A DNA stretch of 64,000 bases from an uncultured Bacilli bacterium. Its GTDB lineage: Bacteria; Bacillota_I; Bacilli_A; RF39; UBA660. The stretch's first letter is position 1; each line of letters begins with the position of its first letter. The translations under genes were made by a program, and so were the position numbers. Of this stretch, positions 36,303-45,448 are shown in pieces. The DNA lies in assembly GCA_934096735.1 (NCBI GenBank), contig CAKOMS010000001.1, positions 49,458-113,457 on the forward strand. The letters are read 5' to 3'. A model generated the notes under the pieces. The model searched no databases. It was not told where the DNA came from and saw only the letters and a program-made list of their open reading frames with translations.

Positions 36303-36518
36303 ATGGCAGAATTTTATCGTAAGAAAAAGAAAATATGTCAAATGTGTGCTGGTAAAAGCGTTGATTATAAAGATGTAATGATTATTAATAAGTATATTAA
36401 TGAAAAGGGTAAAATATTACCAAGAAGAGTTACTGGTGCTTGTGCTAAACATCAAAGACATATTGCTGAACAAATTAAATATTCAAGATTTATGGCTTTA
36501 ATACCATATGTTAAATAG
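36303..36518 (+). CDS. rpsR: 30S ribosomal protein S18
   Basis: S18 completes the rpsF operon. The N-terminus carries KKKKICQMCAGKSVDYKDV, a CxxC pair that may be a partial zinc site, and the core is NEKGKILPRRVTGACAKHQR with the tail RFMALIPY. Length 71. A terminator follows directly. Confidence 0.97.
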   Translation: MAEFYRKKKKICQMCAGKSVDYKDVMIINKYINEKGKILPRRVTGACAKHQRHIAEQIKYSRFMALIPYVK

Positions 36519-36546
36519 AAATCCAAAATTTTTGGATTTTTTTTTG
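36519..36546 (+). terminator. Terminator after rpsR
   Basis: AAATCCA (36519-36525) pairs with TGGATTT (36533-36539), followed by a T run. Confidence 0.75.
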
Positions 36547-36604
36547 ATATTTTAAGAGGAATTTTAATAGTAACTTATATATATATAATTGAGGAGTTAA
36601 AAAT

Positions 36605-36811
36605 ATGAATAAACAAATGCTTAATTATATTTATATAGAGATTGTTAAAAATAATAAGATTACTGAATCTGAACTTGCAAAGATGTTTAATGTTACAGAG
36701 AGAACTATTAGAAGATATTTAAAAATATTAAAAGATAATAATATTATTTATTTGGAGGGCTATGGAAAAGAAAAGAAATGGGTTATACATAATAAGTTAA
36801 ATATGTTATAA
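36605..36811 (+). CDS. Small HTH (DeoR-like) DNA-binding protein
   Basis: A 68-residue protein consists of little more than a winged helix-turn-helix: ITESELAKMFNVTERTIRRYLKILKDNNII followed by a short wing. This resembles the N-terminal HTH_11/DeoR domain without an effector domain. It lies between the rpsF operon and rplI-dnaB and is preceded by GAGGAG. Its targets are unknown; it could be a remnant of a larger regulator, but the frame has a normal start and stop. Confidence 0.72.
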   Translation: MNKQMLNYIYIEIVKNNKITESELAKMFNVTERTIRRYLKILKDNNIIYLEGYGKEKKWVIHNKLNML

Positions 36812-36835
36812 TAATTATACATTTAGGAGGTTGTT

Positions 36836-37276
36836 ATGAAAGTAATTTTACTAAAAGATGTTAAGGGAAAAGGTAAAAAAGATGATATAATAGATGTTAG
36901 TGATGGTTATGGAAATAATTATTTAATCAAAAATAAATTGGGTATTTTATATACTAAAGGAAGTAAAAAAGTATTAGATAATGAACTTAAAATTAGAGAA
37001 GATAAAGAAAATGAACTTGTGAGTGAACTTTCTAAGATTAAAGATGCTTTAGAAAATAAAGAGATTGTTTTTAAGGTTAAAACTGGAGCTTCTGACAAAG
37101 TATTTGGAAATATTTCTAAATCACAAATTGTTGATGAAATTAAAAAAATGGGCTTTAATATAGATAAAAAATGTATTAAGACTGATGGAAATATAGATAC
37201 TTTAGGAGTACACAAAGTACTTATAAGTCTTCATAAGAAAGTAGAGTTTTTTATAAATGTAGTGTTAAATAAGTAG
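36836..37276 (+). CDS. rplI: 50S ribosomal protein L9
   Basis: L9 helps suppress frameshifting. MKVILLKDVKGKGKKDDIIDV and VSDGYGNNYLI form the N-terminal domain; the long helix and the C-terminal FGNISKSQI and GVHKVLISLH segments follow. Length 146 is standard. The gdpP (yybT) gene that precedes rplI in Bacillus is missing. The gene is followed 8 bases later by dnaB. Confidence 0.95.
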   Translation: MKVILLKDVKGKGKKDDIIDVSDGYGNNYLIKNKLGILYTKGSKKVLDNELKIREDKENELVSELSKIKDALENKEIVFKVKTGASDKVFGNISKSQIVDEIKKMGFNIDKKCIKTDGNIDTLGVHKVLISLHKKVEFFINVVLNK

Positions 37277-37284
37277 GTGATAAT

Positions 37285-38652
37285 ATGGATTTTAATGGTG
37301 TTAGTAATACAAGAGTAATGCCTAAAAATTTAGAAGCAGAAATGAGTGTTTTAGGAGTATGCTTTATAGATAATAATTTAGTAGATAATGTATGTGAAGA
37401 ATTAAATAGAGATATGTTTTTTGATAAAAGAAATCAATATATATTTGATGCTATTGTAGAATTACATAATAATAATATACCTATTGATTCTAGTATGATT
37501 AGAGAGGAATTAGATAAAAAGAAAAAATTAAATGAAATTGGTGGTACTTCTTATATAGGAGAAGTTATTGATTCTGTAATTACTACTGCTAATTTATCTT
37601 TTTATATGAACATTTTAAAAGAATATTATACTAGAAGAAATTTAATTAATACTGCAACTGAAATTGTTACAAATGCTTATGAAGAAGAAAATTTAACAAC
37701 TCTATTAGATGATGCTGAAAAAAATATACTTAATATAGTAAGAGTGAGAACTGTTAAAGACTTTGTACCTATTCATGAGATTCTTAGAAAAGCTCAAGCT
37801 AAATTAGAAGAACTTGCTAAAACTAAAAAAATTATTACAGGACTTGAGACAGGATTTTTTGATTTTGATAAGATTACTACTGGATTTCAACCTGGTGAAC
37901 TCATAATTCTTGCTGCTAGACCTGGTATGGGTAAAACAGCGCTTGCACTTAATATGGCTACATATGCGGCAAGAACTACTGAAAAAGCAGTTGCTATTTT
38001 TAACCTAGAAATGCCTGCTGAACAATTAGTTAATAGAATAATTAGTGCTGAGGGTGGAATTGATTCATATAAATTACAAACTGGTTCTATGCAAGATAGG
38101 GATTGGAAAAGATATAATGAAGCCATGAATGAACTTGCAGAAACTAATCTTTACCTAGAAGATAATTCTGGTGTAACTATTGCAGAAATTAGAGCTAAAT
38201 GTAGAAGACTTGCAAATATGCCAAAGGGTCTTGGTCTTGTTGTTATTGATTATTTACAACTTGTTACAAGTGGAAATAAAAGAATAGAATCTAGACAAGT
38301 AGAGGTATCTGAAATATCTAGAAGTTTAAAAACTATGGCTCTAGAACTTGGAGTCCCAGTTCTTGCATTATCACAACTTTCAAGAAGTGCTGAAAAAAGA
38401 GAAAGTAATATGCCAATGCTTGCAGATTTAAGAGAATCAGGTTCAATTGAACAAGATGCTGATATGGTACTTTTTATAAATAGAAAAGATTATTATGAAG
38501 CAAGAAAAGATCAAAAAGAAAAAATAGTTCCTGCTGAACTTGTTATTGCAAAACATAGAAAAGGTAGTTTAGGTACAATACCTTTAATGTTTGAACTTAA
38601 CATGGGAGCTTTTAGAAATGTATTAAATGAAAATAAGGAAGATAATGAATGA
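37285..38652 (+). CDS. dnaB: Replicative DNA helicase DnaB
   Basis: The hexameric replicative helicase (DnaC in Bacillus nomenclature). The N-terminal domain starts with MPKNLEAEMSVLG; the RecA-like domain has Walker A AARPGMGKTALALN, Walker B VVIDYLQL, and LSQLSRSAEKR plus ADLRESGSIEQDADMV. Length 455 is standard. The stop overlaps the next gene by ATGA. Confidence 0.97.
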   Translation: MDFNGVSNTRVMPKNLEAEMSVLGVCFIDNNLVDNVCEELNRDMFFDKRNQYIFDAIVELHNNNIPIDSSMIREELDKKKKLNEIGGTSYIGEVIDSVITTANLSFYMNILKEYYTRRNLINTATEIVTNAYEEENLTTLLDDAEKNILNIVRVRTVKDFVPIHEILRKAQAKLEELAKTKKIITGLETGFFDFDKITTGFQPGELIILAARPGMGKTALALNMATYAARTTEKAVAIFNLEMPAEQLVNRIISAEGGIDSYKLQTGSMQDRDWKRYNEAMNELAETNLYLEDNSGVTIAEIRAKCRRLANMPKGLGLVVIDYLQLVTSGNKRIESRQVEVSEISRSLKTMALELGVPVLALSQLSRSAEKRESNMPMLADLRESGSIEQDADMVLFINRKDYYEARKDQKEKIVPAELVIAKHRKGSLGTIPLMFELNMGAFRNVLNENKEDNE

Positions 38653-40148
38653 AAAAAAAATATAAGATTATAACAGGAGTTTTGGTATTAATTACATTTG
38701 TTTTATCTATTATATCTAGTTCATATAATTTATTAAAAGCTAATAAAGTTTATGAAGTATATTTAGATGGTGAATTAATTGGTAAAATAACTGATAAGAA
38801 TAGATTATATCAATTAATTGATGAGAAACAAGAAAATATAAAAAATAAGTATAATGTTAAAAATGTTTATCCACCTAATGGTCTTAAAATAATTGAAAAT
38901 TATGAATATGATAGTAATGTTTCTGATGTTAATACAATTTATAATAAAATAGAGTCAATGGAAAATTTTACTATAAAAGGATATGAAATTAAAATAGGAG
39001 CTATTGATAGTCATCCTGAATATGTTTTATATACTTTAGATAAAAATGTATTTTATGATGCTATGAAAAAATTTGTTTTAGCATTTGTACCTGAGGAAGA
39101 TTATAATAACTATTTAGAAGGTAATATAAAAGATTTAGAAGACGTTGGTTCAGTATATGATGATTTTAATTTTAAAGAAGAAATTACTATTAGAGATAAG
39201 TATATAAGTGTAAATGATAAAATATATGAATCAAGTGAAGAAATGGCAAAGACTTTAATATTTGGATTTGATTATAATGAAAAAAGTTATCGTGTTAAAG
39301 CTGGTGATACAGTAGAAAGTATTTCTGAAGATAATGAAATAAATACAAAGGAATTTTTGATTGCTAATAATAAGTATAATAGTAAAGATTCTTTACTTGT
39401 TATTGGAGATGAAGTTAAAATTGCTTATGTAACTCCTATTATTAATTTTGAATATAGAGTTCGTGAAATTAGAAAAGTTGAGTATGTTTATGATACTGTT
39501 GGTGGTAAAGATGAATCAAAACCATATGGCGAAATCTTACTAGCTGGTGTTACTGGCCTTTCACTACAAACTTTAGAGTATACGGTTAATAATGGTGAGC
39601 CTAATAGTGATACAAAAATTTTAAAAGATAATAAAATAAGAGAAACTGTTAATCAAGTGGTAAATAAATATAGGAAAGATACTTATTATAATCCTACTGT
39701 TTATATTGGTGAATGGGGATGGCCTACAAGAACGCCTTATGTTATTTCAAGTAAGTTTGGATACCGTTCACTTGGTGGTGGTAAGTTACATCAAGGATTA
39801 GATATTTCTGGAGCTTTATGGGGAACTGAAATTTATGCTGCTGGTGATGGAACTGTTGTTGCTATAAATACAAATTGTCCAAATAATGGAAGCTATCCAA
39901 ATAGTTGTGGTGGTGGATATGGAAATTATGTTTATATTGAACATGATAGTAATATTTATACTGTTTATGCCCATGTTATGAATAATATTAAGGTTAATGT
40001 TGGTGATAAAATTACTAAAGGTCAAGTTATTGCTTATATGGGTAATAGTGGACAATCTACTGGAACACATTTACACTTTGGATATTCAATTGGTTATCCT
40101 TCTAAAGGTGTTTATAAAAATCCATTAACATTGTATTCAAGGAGATAG
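38649..40148 (+). CDS. Secreted/anchored M23 endopeptidase with LysM and G5-like domains
   Basis: An N-terminal membrane segment (about residues 5-25) is followed by a region of unknown fold, a LysM-like segment (YRVKAGDTVESISEDNEI, about 218-262), a G5-like domain (FEYRVREIRKVEYVYDTV), and an M23 peptidase domain at the C-terminus. The zinc site is intact: HQGLDISG, YAHV and HLHFGYS. The enzyme should cut peptidoglycan cross-bridges. The gene overlaps dnaB and precedes the walJ-like gene, a position held by WalKR-related genes in Bacillus. It resembles putative SpoIIQ-like and wall endopeptidases, but all His residues are kept, so it is probably active. Confidence 0.88.
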   Translation: MKKKYKIITGVLVLITFVLSIISSSYNLLKANKVYEVYLDGELIGKITDKNRLYQLIDEKQENIKNKYNVKNVYPPNGLKIIENYEYDSNVSDVNTIYNKIESMENFTIKGYEIKIGAIDSHPEYVLYTLDKNVFYDAMKKFVLAFVPEEDYNNYLEGNIKDLEDVGSVYDDFNFKEEITIRDKYISVNDKIYESSEEMAKTLIFGFDYNEKSYRVKAGDTVESISEDNEINTKEFLIANNKYNSKDSLLVIGDEVKIAYVTPIINFEYRVREIRKVEYVYDTVGGKDESKPYGEILLAGVTGLSLQTLEYTVNNGEPNSDTKILKDNKIRETVNQVVNKYRKDTYYNPTVYIGEWGWPTRTPYVISSKFGYRSLGGGKLHQGLDISGALWGTEIYAAGDGTVVAINTNCPNNGSYPNSCGGGYGNYVYIEHDSNIYTVYAHVMNNIKVNVGDKITKGQVIAYMGNSGQSTGTHLHFGYSIGYPSKGVYKNPLTLYSRR

Positions 40149-40150
40149 TT

Positions 40151-40915
40151 ATGAAAGCATGTATTTTAGCGAGTGGTTCAAAAGGTAATTCAACTTATAT
40201 TGAAACAGAAAATCATAGAATACTTTTAGATATGGGAAAAAATAAAAAATATATAGAAGAATCTTTAAAAAAGATTAATGTTGATCCAAATAGTATTGAT
40301 ATTATTTTGATTAGTCATTTGCACACAGATCATACTAGTGCTCTTCTTTCTTTTATTAAAAAGAAAAATATTACTGTTTGTATGCCAGAAGAAATGTTTT
40401 TGGAAGTTCCTGATTTAAAAGATTATGATCATATTAAAATATATGATGATGAAATTGTTTTTGATGAGTTAAAAATTTATGCCATTAAATCTAGTCATGA
40501 TGCGGTTGCTTCTAGAAATTTTATATTTGAAGATGAAACTGGTTCACTTGTACAAATTACTGATACTGGATATATTAGGAGTAAATATTTTAATCTTTTA
40601 AAAAATCGTGATGTTTATTTTATAGAAAGTAATCATGATGTTGAAATGTTAACACATGGACCTTATCCTGATTGGTTACAAAAAAGGGTACTAAGTGATG
40701 AAGGACACTTATCTAATATTTCTTGCGGATTTTATTTAGCTAAGTTAATTGGTCCTTCTACTAAAAAAGTATATTTAATGCATTTGAGTGAAGTTAATAA
40801 TACTCCTGAAATTGCTTTAAAAACTGTATTTGATACTTTAGAAGAATATAGTGTGTCTTTTAATGATATAAAATGTGCAAAGCAAGATGAAATTAGTGAA
40901 GTGATTACTTTATGA
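40151..40915 (+). CDS. walJ: MBL-fold hydrolase, WalJ/YycJ family
   Basis: A metallo-beta-lactamase-fold protein of 254 residues. LASGSKGNSTYIE opens it, the metal motif is SHLHTDHTSAL, and VYFIESNHDVEMLTHGPYP with HLSNISCGFYLAK follows. In Bacillus YycJ/WalJ is encoded in the walRKHIJ operon and is linked to coordination of replication and cell wall; here the walRK genes are absent nearby. It overlaps rlmH by four bases. Confidence 0.9.
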   Translation: MKACILASGSKGNSTYIETENHRILLDMGKNKKYIEESLKKINVDPNSIDIILISHLHTDHTSALLSFIKKKNITVCMPEEMFLEVPDLKDYDHIKIYDDEIVFDELKIYAIKSSHDAVASRNFIFEDETGSLVQITDTGYIRSKYFNLLKNRDVYFIESNHDVEMLTHGPYPDWLQKRVLSDEGHLSNISCGFYLAKLIGPSTKKVYLMHLSEVNNTPEIALKTVFDTLEEYSVSFNDIKCAKQDEISEVITL

Positions 40916-41349
40916 TAAAAATAGTATGCGTTGGAAAAATTAAAGAAAATTATTTAAATTTATTAATTGATGATTATAGTAAGAGAATTAATAAATATCA
41001 TAAATTGGAGATTATTCAAGTTAAAGATAATGATAATATTCAATTAGAGACTAAAGAAATATTAAAACATATTGATTCAAAAGATTATAATATTGCTTTG
41101 TCTATTGATGGAAAAAATTATGATAGTAGAGAGTTTTCTAATCATTTTGAAAAATTATTCATAACAAATAGTGTTATAACTTTTATAATTGGTGGATCAA
41201 ATGGACTTGAAGATGAAGTTTATAAATTATGTAATGAGAAAATTAGTTTTTCAAAATTTACTTTTCCACATGGATTATTTAGAGGAATTTTATTAGAACA
41301 AATTTACAGAGCATTTAAAATTATGAATAATGAATCTTATCATAAATAA
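40912..41349 (+). CDS. rlmH: 23S rRNA pseudouridine-1915 N3-methyltransferase RlmH
   Basis: RlmH is a SPOUT methyltransferase acting on the assembled ribosome. IKIVCVGKIKENYL, FIIGGSNGLEDEV and the terminal LLEQIYRAFKIMNNESYHK trefoil-knot motifs are present. Length 145 is a little short of the usual 159. Start overlaps the walJ-like gene (ATGA). Confidence 0.95.
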   Translation: MIKIVCVGKIKENYLNLLIDDYSKRINKYHKLEIIQVKDNDNIQLETKEILKHIDSKDYNIALSIDGKNYDSREFSNHFEKLFITNSVITFIIGGSNGLEDEVYKLCNEKISFSKFTFPHGLFRGILLEQIYRAFKIMNNESYHK

Positions 41350-41360
41350 AGGGTGATTGA

Positions 41361-42557
41361 ATGAAAAAAGATATTATTAAATTATTTGCTGTTATTGCGT
41401 TATATGCTTTATCCGGAGGTATGTTTTATTCTTTTGAGGAATTATGGATGATAGATAATATGTTATCTATAAGGACAGTTGGAATAGTCTTTAGTTTGTG
41501 CTCTGTCGTATCTGTTTCTTTAATATTTTTATGTTCTAATTTAATTAGGCAAAAGTATTTAAAAAAATTTGTATTATTTTTATTGATGCTTAAGAGTTTA
41601 TTACTTATATCTTTATTTATGTTAAATGGTAGTGGATATAGTGTATTAATAAAATTTATAGTTATTATTGAGTATGCAATAGATAGTGAAATATTTACTT
41701 GTTTTTATCCGTTATTATCTATGATAAAGAAAGATGATAAAATTTATGCAAGACGTGGTTTAATTAATAGTGGATTTGATTATTTTTCAGTTTTACTTGG
41801 AGGATTTTTAGTAGGAAAAGAATTTTTAGGAATTGTATTTAATTATAATACTATTGTCTTTTTATCCTTTGTTTGTATAGTTATTTCCTTTTTAATTTTA
41901 CTTACTATACCTTTTGGAAAATATTTAAGTGATGAAGATAAAAAAGAATATAACTTACTAACCAAATTAGTTCAAAATTTGAATAAAGATAAAATATCAT
42001 TAAATTATTTATTATTCGTTTTAGTTGGTAATATATCTTATTATGGAATTTTAGGACTTAAAACAACTCTTTTTACAAATGACTTAGGCTTTAGCTTACA
42101 AAGTTTTTCAATTTTTAGTGTTGTGGTTGGAATTATTGCAGTATTTATTGGAACTTTAATACTTGAAAAATTTACATTTAAAAATAACTATATAAATGCT
42201 TTTATTAAATATGGATTTAGAGCAGTATTATTTATTATTGCTATAATACTATCTAATAAATCAGTTTATTTTATAACTCTTTTATATATATTACTTATTA
42301 CAGAATCTTATACACATGTGCTTGATGCACCTTTTATAAATAGATTTGATGATAAACTTCAACTTGCATTTAGTAATTTAAGAGAAATGTTTTCATATTT
42401 TGGAATTGCTATTGGTACATTTTTTTGTGGAATATTGTTAACTTGTGATATTAAATTTAATTTTGTTTTTGCTCTTATATTTTGTATATTGCAAGTGTTA
42501 TTTTTGTTTATAGCAATTAATTTAAAAGAGAAGGAGGATAATTGTGATAGGAAATGA
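41361..42557 (+). CDS. MFS-type membrane transporter
   Basis: A 398-residue polytopic membrane protein with about 12 hydrophobic segments, arranged as two six-helix halves. No specific drug or sugar signature is recognised, so the substrate is unknown. It starts after GGGTGAT and its end contains the AAGGAGG that serves ung. It lies between rlmH and ung in one transcription unit. Confidence 0.72.
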   Translation: MKKDIIKLFAVIALYALSGGMFYSFEELWMIDNMLSIRTVGIVFSLCSVVSVSLIFLCSNLIRQKYLKKFVLFLLMLKSLLLISLFMLNGSGYSVLIKFIVIIEYAIDSEIFTCFYPLLSMIKKDDKIYARRGLINSGFDYFSVLLGGFLVGKEFLGIVFNYNTIVFLSFVCIVISFLILLTIPFGKYLSDEDKKEYNLLTKLVQNLNKDKISLNYLLFVLVGNISYYGILGLKTTLFTNDLGFSLQSFSIFSVVVGIIAVFIGTLILEKFTFKNNYINAFIKYGFRAVLFIIAIILSNKSVYFITLLYILLITESYTHVLDAPFINRFDDKLQLAFSNLREMFSYFGIAIGTFFCGILLTCDIKFNFVFALIFCILQVLFLFIAINLKEKEDNCDRK

Positions 42558-43203
42558 TTGGGATAATGTTCTTAGTGTTATAGAGCATAGTAATGGATTT
42601 AAAAACTTTTTAAAAATTATTGAAAACAAATATGAAAATGAAATAGTTTTTCCTGAAAAAAAGAATCTTTTTAATGCACTTAAACTTACTAGTTATGAAA
42701 ATACTAAAGTTGTTATTATGGGGCAAGATCCATATCATGGTGTTGGAGAAGCTCATGGTCTTTCTTTTAGTGTACAAGATGGTGTAAAAGTTCCTCCATC
42801 ATTACAAAATATTTTTAAAGAATTATATGATGACTTAGGTGTTCCAGTAAGTAAAAGTGGAAATTTAACTAAATGGGCACAAGAAGGTGTACTACTTTTA
42901 AACTCTGTTCTTACAGTAAAAAAAGATACTCCTGCATCTCATAGAAGTTTAGGTTGGGAGTTACTTACAGATTATATAATTAAAGCTCTTAATGAAAAGG
43001 ATACTCCAGTAGTTTTTATTTTATGGGGGAGATTTGCTAAAGAAAAAAAGAAGTATATAACTAATCCAAAGCATTTAGTTTTAACTTCTACTCATCCGTC
43101 GCCTTTTTCTGCTTATAATGGCTTTTTTGGTAGTAAACCTTTTTCAAAAACTAATGATTTTTTAATTAAAAATAATTTAAAACCGATAGATTGGAAACTT
43201 TAA
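42544..43203 (+). CDS. ung: Uracil-DNA glycosylase
   Basis: Ung removes uracil from DNA in base excision repair. The catalytic water-activating Asp is in VIMGQDPYHGVGEAHGLSFS, and the leucine loop HPSPFSAYNGFFGSKPFS ends it. The start codon is GTG at 42544, six bases after AAGGAGG inside the upstream gene. Length 219. The last codons form half of a long shared terminator. Confidence 0.97.
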   Translation: MIGNDWDNVLSVIEHSNGFKNFLKIIENKYENEIVFPEKKNLFNALKLTSYENTKVVIMGQDPYHGVGEAHGLSFSVQDGVKVPPSLQNIFKELYDDLGVPVSKSGNLTKWAQEGVLLLNSVLTVKKDTPASHRSLGWELLTDYIIKALNEKDTPVVFILWGRFAKEKKKYITNPKHLVLTSTHPSPFSAYNGFFGSKPFSKTNDFLIKNNLKPIDWKL

Positions 43204-43226
43204 AAGTTATCCAATCTATCGGTTTT
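43179..43226. terminator. Shared bidirectional terminator inside ung and LemA-like gene ends
   Basis: A perfect 16-bp inverted repeat (43179-43194 with 43211-43226) with an inner AACTT/AAGTT stem encloses the end of ung and encodes the last residues of the minus-strand gene. T runs flank both sides. Confidence 0.85.
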
Positions 43227-43727
43227 ATTATTATAAAAACTTCTTATTTTAAATTTACTTATTTTGCTAACAATACTACTTGGAAATGTTTTTATTAAAG
43301 AATTTGATTTAATTGCTGTTTGATTAAAAACATTTTTTGCTCCGGTTAAAATTTCATCTATTTGTCTAAGTTCATTAACACTATTATTGAATTCTACATC
43401 TTTGTTTAATTCCAAAAAATCATTTTTTAAATCATTGATTAGTTTTTCGCCTTCATCTAATTTTATATCTTTCTCTATATTTGTCATTATGTAATTTCTT
43501 AATTCAACATAATCTTTTAAGTAATCTTTTTTATTAGTTACTGATTTAATTCTACCATTTAATGAAATAATTATGTCTAATTTTTTGTTTAAATTTTCAT
43601 CAATAATATTTTCTGTAGTATCCATTTTTTCTTTATATTCTTTTAATTTTGAATAGCTACTAAAGTATAGTAGAGCTAAAATAGATATAATTACTGCTAA
43701 AATTGATATTATAATCCATATGTTCAT
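43200..43727 (-). CDS. LemA-like membrane protein
   Basis: The 175-residue protein has one N-terminal membrane segment (about residues 3-23) and a helical cytosolic or exterior domain. The C-terminal pattern NSLIKTFPSSIVSKISKF and the upstream LDIIISLNGRIKSV resemble the LemA family core (FPsniia-type). LemA function is unclear. It is the second gene of a two-gene operon with the flippase, and its four-base-range spacing suggests coupling. Confidence 0.65.
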   Translation of the reverse strand: MNIWIIISILAVIISILALLYFSSYSKLKEYKEKMDTTENIIDENLNKKLDIIISLNGRIKSVTNKKDYLKDYVELRNYIMTNIEKDIKLDEGEKLINDLKNDFLELNKDVEFNNSVNELRQIDEILTGAKNVFNQTAIKSNSLIKTFPSSIVSKISKFKIRSFYNNKTDRLDNF

Positions 43728-43731
43728 ATAA

Positions 43732-45336
43732 TCACTTCTTTCTTTTTAATAAACTTTTAAAATTTGTATCAATTAAATCTTCAATTTCATTTTTATTAAT
43801 TATAATATAAATTACAAGTAGTATAGTTCCAAATATCATTAGAAGTATTATTAAAAGTAATCTACTTTGTATATTATTTATTATAACATGATATAGTAAA
43901 GATAAAAATATCATAATTATATATGTTACAAATAATTTTGGTAATTTTTCAAATGTTTCTTTATAATTTAAATCATATTTTTTTTGTAACTCAATAAGTG
44001 GAATTATTAATGATATTGAATAACCAATCAATGTTGATATTATGGCGCCATAGTATGGATATATATTTAATTTGTTCATAAGTAACATTAGAGGTATATC
44101 TAAAGTTAAATTAATAAGTAATCCAGTTATTACTGATACATATATTAATTTGGTTTTATTTAATCCTTGAAGTCCATTACAAATCATTATGTACAGTGCA
44201 TCGATTGATGCAGTAAAAATTAAAAGTTTAAATACTTTTGGTCCATAAATGCTGTTACCATAAAATATTTGCCATATTTCTTTTGAAAAAATACTCATGA
44301 ATATTGATAAAGGTAGTGCTATGTAAAAAAATATTTGAATTATTTTATTAAATTTTTTATTAATGTCCGATTTATCATTTATAGCATTACTTTTTGCAAT
44401 ATTTGGTACTAAACTAATTGCAACTCCTGTAGCAATACTTGTTATTATAGCATTTAGTTTGTGTCCCCATGTTGTAAAGATACTACTAATTGTTTCAATA
44501 GAGGTTGCATCAAATTTAAGGTAATTAAGTCCTCTTATTAAAAGTATCATGTCAACAGTATTATATAATGAATTACAAATACTTATAACTATAAAAGGTA
44601 TTGAATAATATATTATTTTTTTGATTATTTCTTTTTTTTCTTCTTTTTTTAAATCTTCTACTTTTACATCTTGAGTTTTTATTTTGTTTAGTTTATTTAT
44701 TAAGTAAATATATGCCGTTAATGCTCCAAGACAAGCTCCAAATACCGCAATGCCAACTGAAGTTGTAAGACTTAGTTTAAAAATTTTTAAAGCTGAAAAG
44801 CTACCTCCTACTACAACAAGTACTCTTACTATTTGTTCTAAAACTTGGCTAAATGAAGAACACCTTATATATCCATGACCTTGAAGATAACCTCTACTGA
44901 CAGAAAGTAGTGGTACTACAAGTACTCCGAAAGATACAGATCTTATTACAAAAGCTATGTCTTTATAAGTATTTCCTCCGCTTAATGAACCAATTATTAA
45001 TTTTGCAATTTGTTCTGCGAATATAAAACAAATAAGAAATGAAATAATAGAGAAAATTCTAATTATTTTTTTTGTTGTTTTAAACATATATTCTTTTTCT
45101 TTAGTTTTGTTTAATGCGTTATATTCACTTGATAATTTGCTTATAGCAAGAGGTATTCCTGCACTTGATATTATTAAAAATAAATTATATATATTATAGG
45201 CATATCCATATAATGCTCCACCTTTAGTTCCTACTATATTGTAAAATGGAATAACGTAAATAATACCTAGTAATTTGCTTAAAAAGATAGCTAGAGTTGC
45301 TACAAATGCTCCTTCTATAAATCCACTTTTTTTCAT
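43732..45336 (-). CDS. Lipid flippase of MurJ/SpoVB (MVF/PST) family
   Basis: A 534-residue polytopic protein with about 14 hydrophobic segments. GAFVATLAIFLSKLLGIIYVIP and LYGYAYNIYNLFLIISSAGIP at the N-terminus and SRGYLQGHGYIRCSSFSQVLEQ match the YtgP/SpoVB/MurJ group of the MOP superfamily, which translocates lipid II or related precursors. Whether it serves vegetative wall or spore cortex synthesis cannot be decided from sequence. It has its own sigma-A promoter. Confidence 0.85.
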   Translation of the reverse strand: MKKSGFIEGAFVATLAIFLSKLLGIIYVIPFYNIVGTKGGALYGYAYNIYNLFLIISSAGIPLAISKLSSEYNALNKTKEKEYMFKTTKKIIRIFSIISFLICFIFAEQIAKLIIGSLSGGNTYKDIAFVIRSVSFGVLVVPLLSVSRGYLQGHGYIRCSSFSQVLEQIVRVLVVVGGSFSALKIFKLSLTTSVGIAVFGACLGALTAYIYLINKLNKIKTQDVKVEDLKKEEKKEIIKKIIYYSIPFIVISICNSLYNTVDMILLIRGLNYLKFDATSIETISSIFTTWGHKLNAIITSIATGVAISLVPNIAKSNAINDKSDINKKFNKIIQIFFYIALPLSIFMSIFSKEIWQIFYGNSIYGPKVFKLLIFTASIDALYIMICNGLQGLNKTKLIYVSVITGLLINLTLDIPLMLLMNKLNIYPYYGAIISTLIGYSISLIIPLIELQKKYDLNYKETFEKLPKLFVTYIIMIFLSLLYHVIINNIQSRLLLIILLMIFGTILLVIYIIINKNEIEDLIDTNFKSLLKRKK

Positions 45337-45355
45337 AAACTAACTCCTATATATT

Positions 45356-45384
45356 ATTATATTTATATTGCTTTCTTTTTACAA
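45356..45384 (-). promoter_or_regulatory. Promoter of the flippase-LemA operon
   Basis: On the minus strand TTGTAA (45384-45379) and TATAAT (45361-45356) are exactly 17 bases apart. Confidence 0.7.
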
Positions 45385-45430
45385 GAATTATTCTTTTATT
45401 TGTATATTTTTACTGTAAAATTCCATAAAA

Positions 45431-45448
45431 AAAAGGCCTTAGCCTTTT
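45431..45448 (-). terminator. Terminator of gerQ
   Basis: On the minus strand AAAAGGC-taag-GCCTTTT followed by four further T bases overlaps the gerQ stop codon. Confidence 0.75.

Noticed and set aside
39816..40070. Minus-strand open frame opposite the M23 domain
   Set aside because: Low-complexity antisense translation of a conserved peptidase domain.
38649..40148. SpoIIQ as name for the LysM/G5/M23 protein
   Set aside because: SpoIIQ lacks LysM and has a degenerate zinc site in B. subtilis; here all ligands and extra domains are present, so the specific name is not supported.
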